From: CADEGL01 sp050180485
Lineage (GTDB): Bacteria; Pseudomonadota; Alphaproteobacteria; CADEGL01
DNA: 64,000 nt
Assembly (NCBI GenBank): GCA_050180485.1
Contig: JBFXED010000001.1
Location: 62,001 to 126,000, forward strand
Direction: 5' to 3'
The first letter of the stretch is position 1; the number at the start of each line of letters is the position of its first letter. Shown here piece after piece: positions 63,906 to 64,000 of this stretch. A model generated the notes under the pieces. The model searched no databases. It was not told where the DNA came from and saw nothing but the letters and a program-made list of their open reading frames with translations. Made by a program: the position numbers and the translations under genes.

Positions 63906-64000
63906 TCAGATGGCCTGCCCCGCGCACCAGCCGCTCGACCACGCCCATTGGAAATTGTAGCCGCCGAGCCAGCCGGTCACGTCGACGGCCTCTCCGATGG
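63906..64000 (-). CDS. BaiN/YhiN-type flavoprotein, C-terminal end (5' part outside window)
   Basis: The last 31 codons of a gene entering from the right edge. The translated end (GEAVDVTGWLGGYNFQW, then WSSGWCAGQAI and stop) matches the C-terminal FAD-contact segment of HI0933/YhiN-type NAD(P)/FAD-dependent oxidoreductases, where GGYN-x-QWA-x-SG-x2-AG is conserved. It is on the recQ strand, 34-67 bases upstream of the recQ start candidates. Confidence 0.75.
   Translation of the reverse strand, partial: IGEAVDVTGWLGGYNFQWAWSSGWCAGQAI

Overview
This 64 kb window is a GC-rich (roughly two-thirds GC), gene-dense piece of an alphaproteobacterial chromosome. The gene orders addA-trxA, folC-accD-trpA-trpB-trpF-pyrF-lapA-ihfB-sppA-rpsA-cmk-aroA and ptsN-hpf-rpoN-lptB-lptA-lptC-kdsD-rnd are typical of Alphaproteobacteria. 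The presence of several acyl-CoA ligases, a three-domain LplT/PlsC/Aas protein and a DUF1150-Hsp20 pair would suit a Rhodospirillales-like lineage, but I cannot name a genus. No prophage, insertion sequence, integrase or CRISPR array is visible.

Layout. 1-1361: the end of addA, trxA and cspA on the plus strand. 1367-12456: a long minus-strand run from aroA (promoter side) to folC, joining aromatic, tryptophan, pyrimidine, folate and fatty-acid precursor synthesis with rpsA and ihfB. 12565-14004: a TIGR02300 zinc-ribbon protein, tRNA-Ala(GGC), Hsp20 and DUF1150. 14052-20944: the RpoN / nitrogen-PTS / LPS-transport block on the minus strand. 21013-21099: tRNA-Leu(CAG). 21240-29113: an NDUFA9-like protein, glutamate synthase (gltD, gltB) and a GST. 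29282-33990: a TPR protein, a Rossmann oxidoreductase, an alpha/beta hydrolase and two glycosyltransferases. 34100-46626: the translation block thrS-infC-(island)-rpmI-rplT-pheS-pheT. 46710-64000: acyl-CoA ligases, a class II amidotransferase, lepA, lipid-remodelling genes, a SARP-type regulator, an orphan solute-binding protein, enoyl-CoA hydratase, recQ and the tail of a BaiN/YhiN-type flavoprotein.

The most notable accessory region is the 5.9 kb block between infC and rpmI, genes that are usually adjacent. It carries a minus-strand arsenic operon arsR-arsI-arsC-aquaglyceroporin-MFS, a divergent ArsN2-type acetyltransferase, a PhyH-type dioxygenase and a secreted LprI/SPRY-like protein. ArsI and ArsN2 point to organic arsenic compounds as well as inorganic arsenic. 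No ArsB or Acr3 pump is present, so export would have to use the channel and the MFS protein.

Regulatory signals that stand out: an AT-rich double palindrome over the arsR start codon; an ATA start codon on infC; a terminator-like hairpin directly before the cspA start, with a possible competing pairing; four GGCGTC direct repeats at 11/23/11 bp spacing just upstream of the SARP-type gene; a dense cluster of GANTC (CcrM) sites between two convergent genes; and an RpoH-like promoter before hsp20. All functional calls rest on motif recognition by eye; no database search was run.
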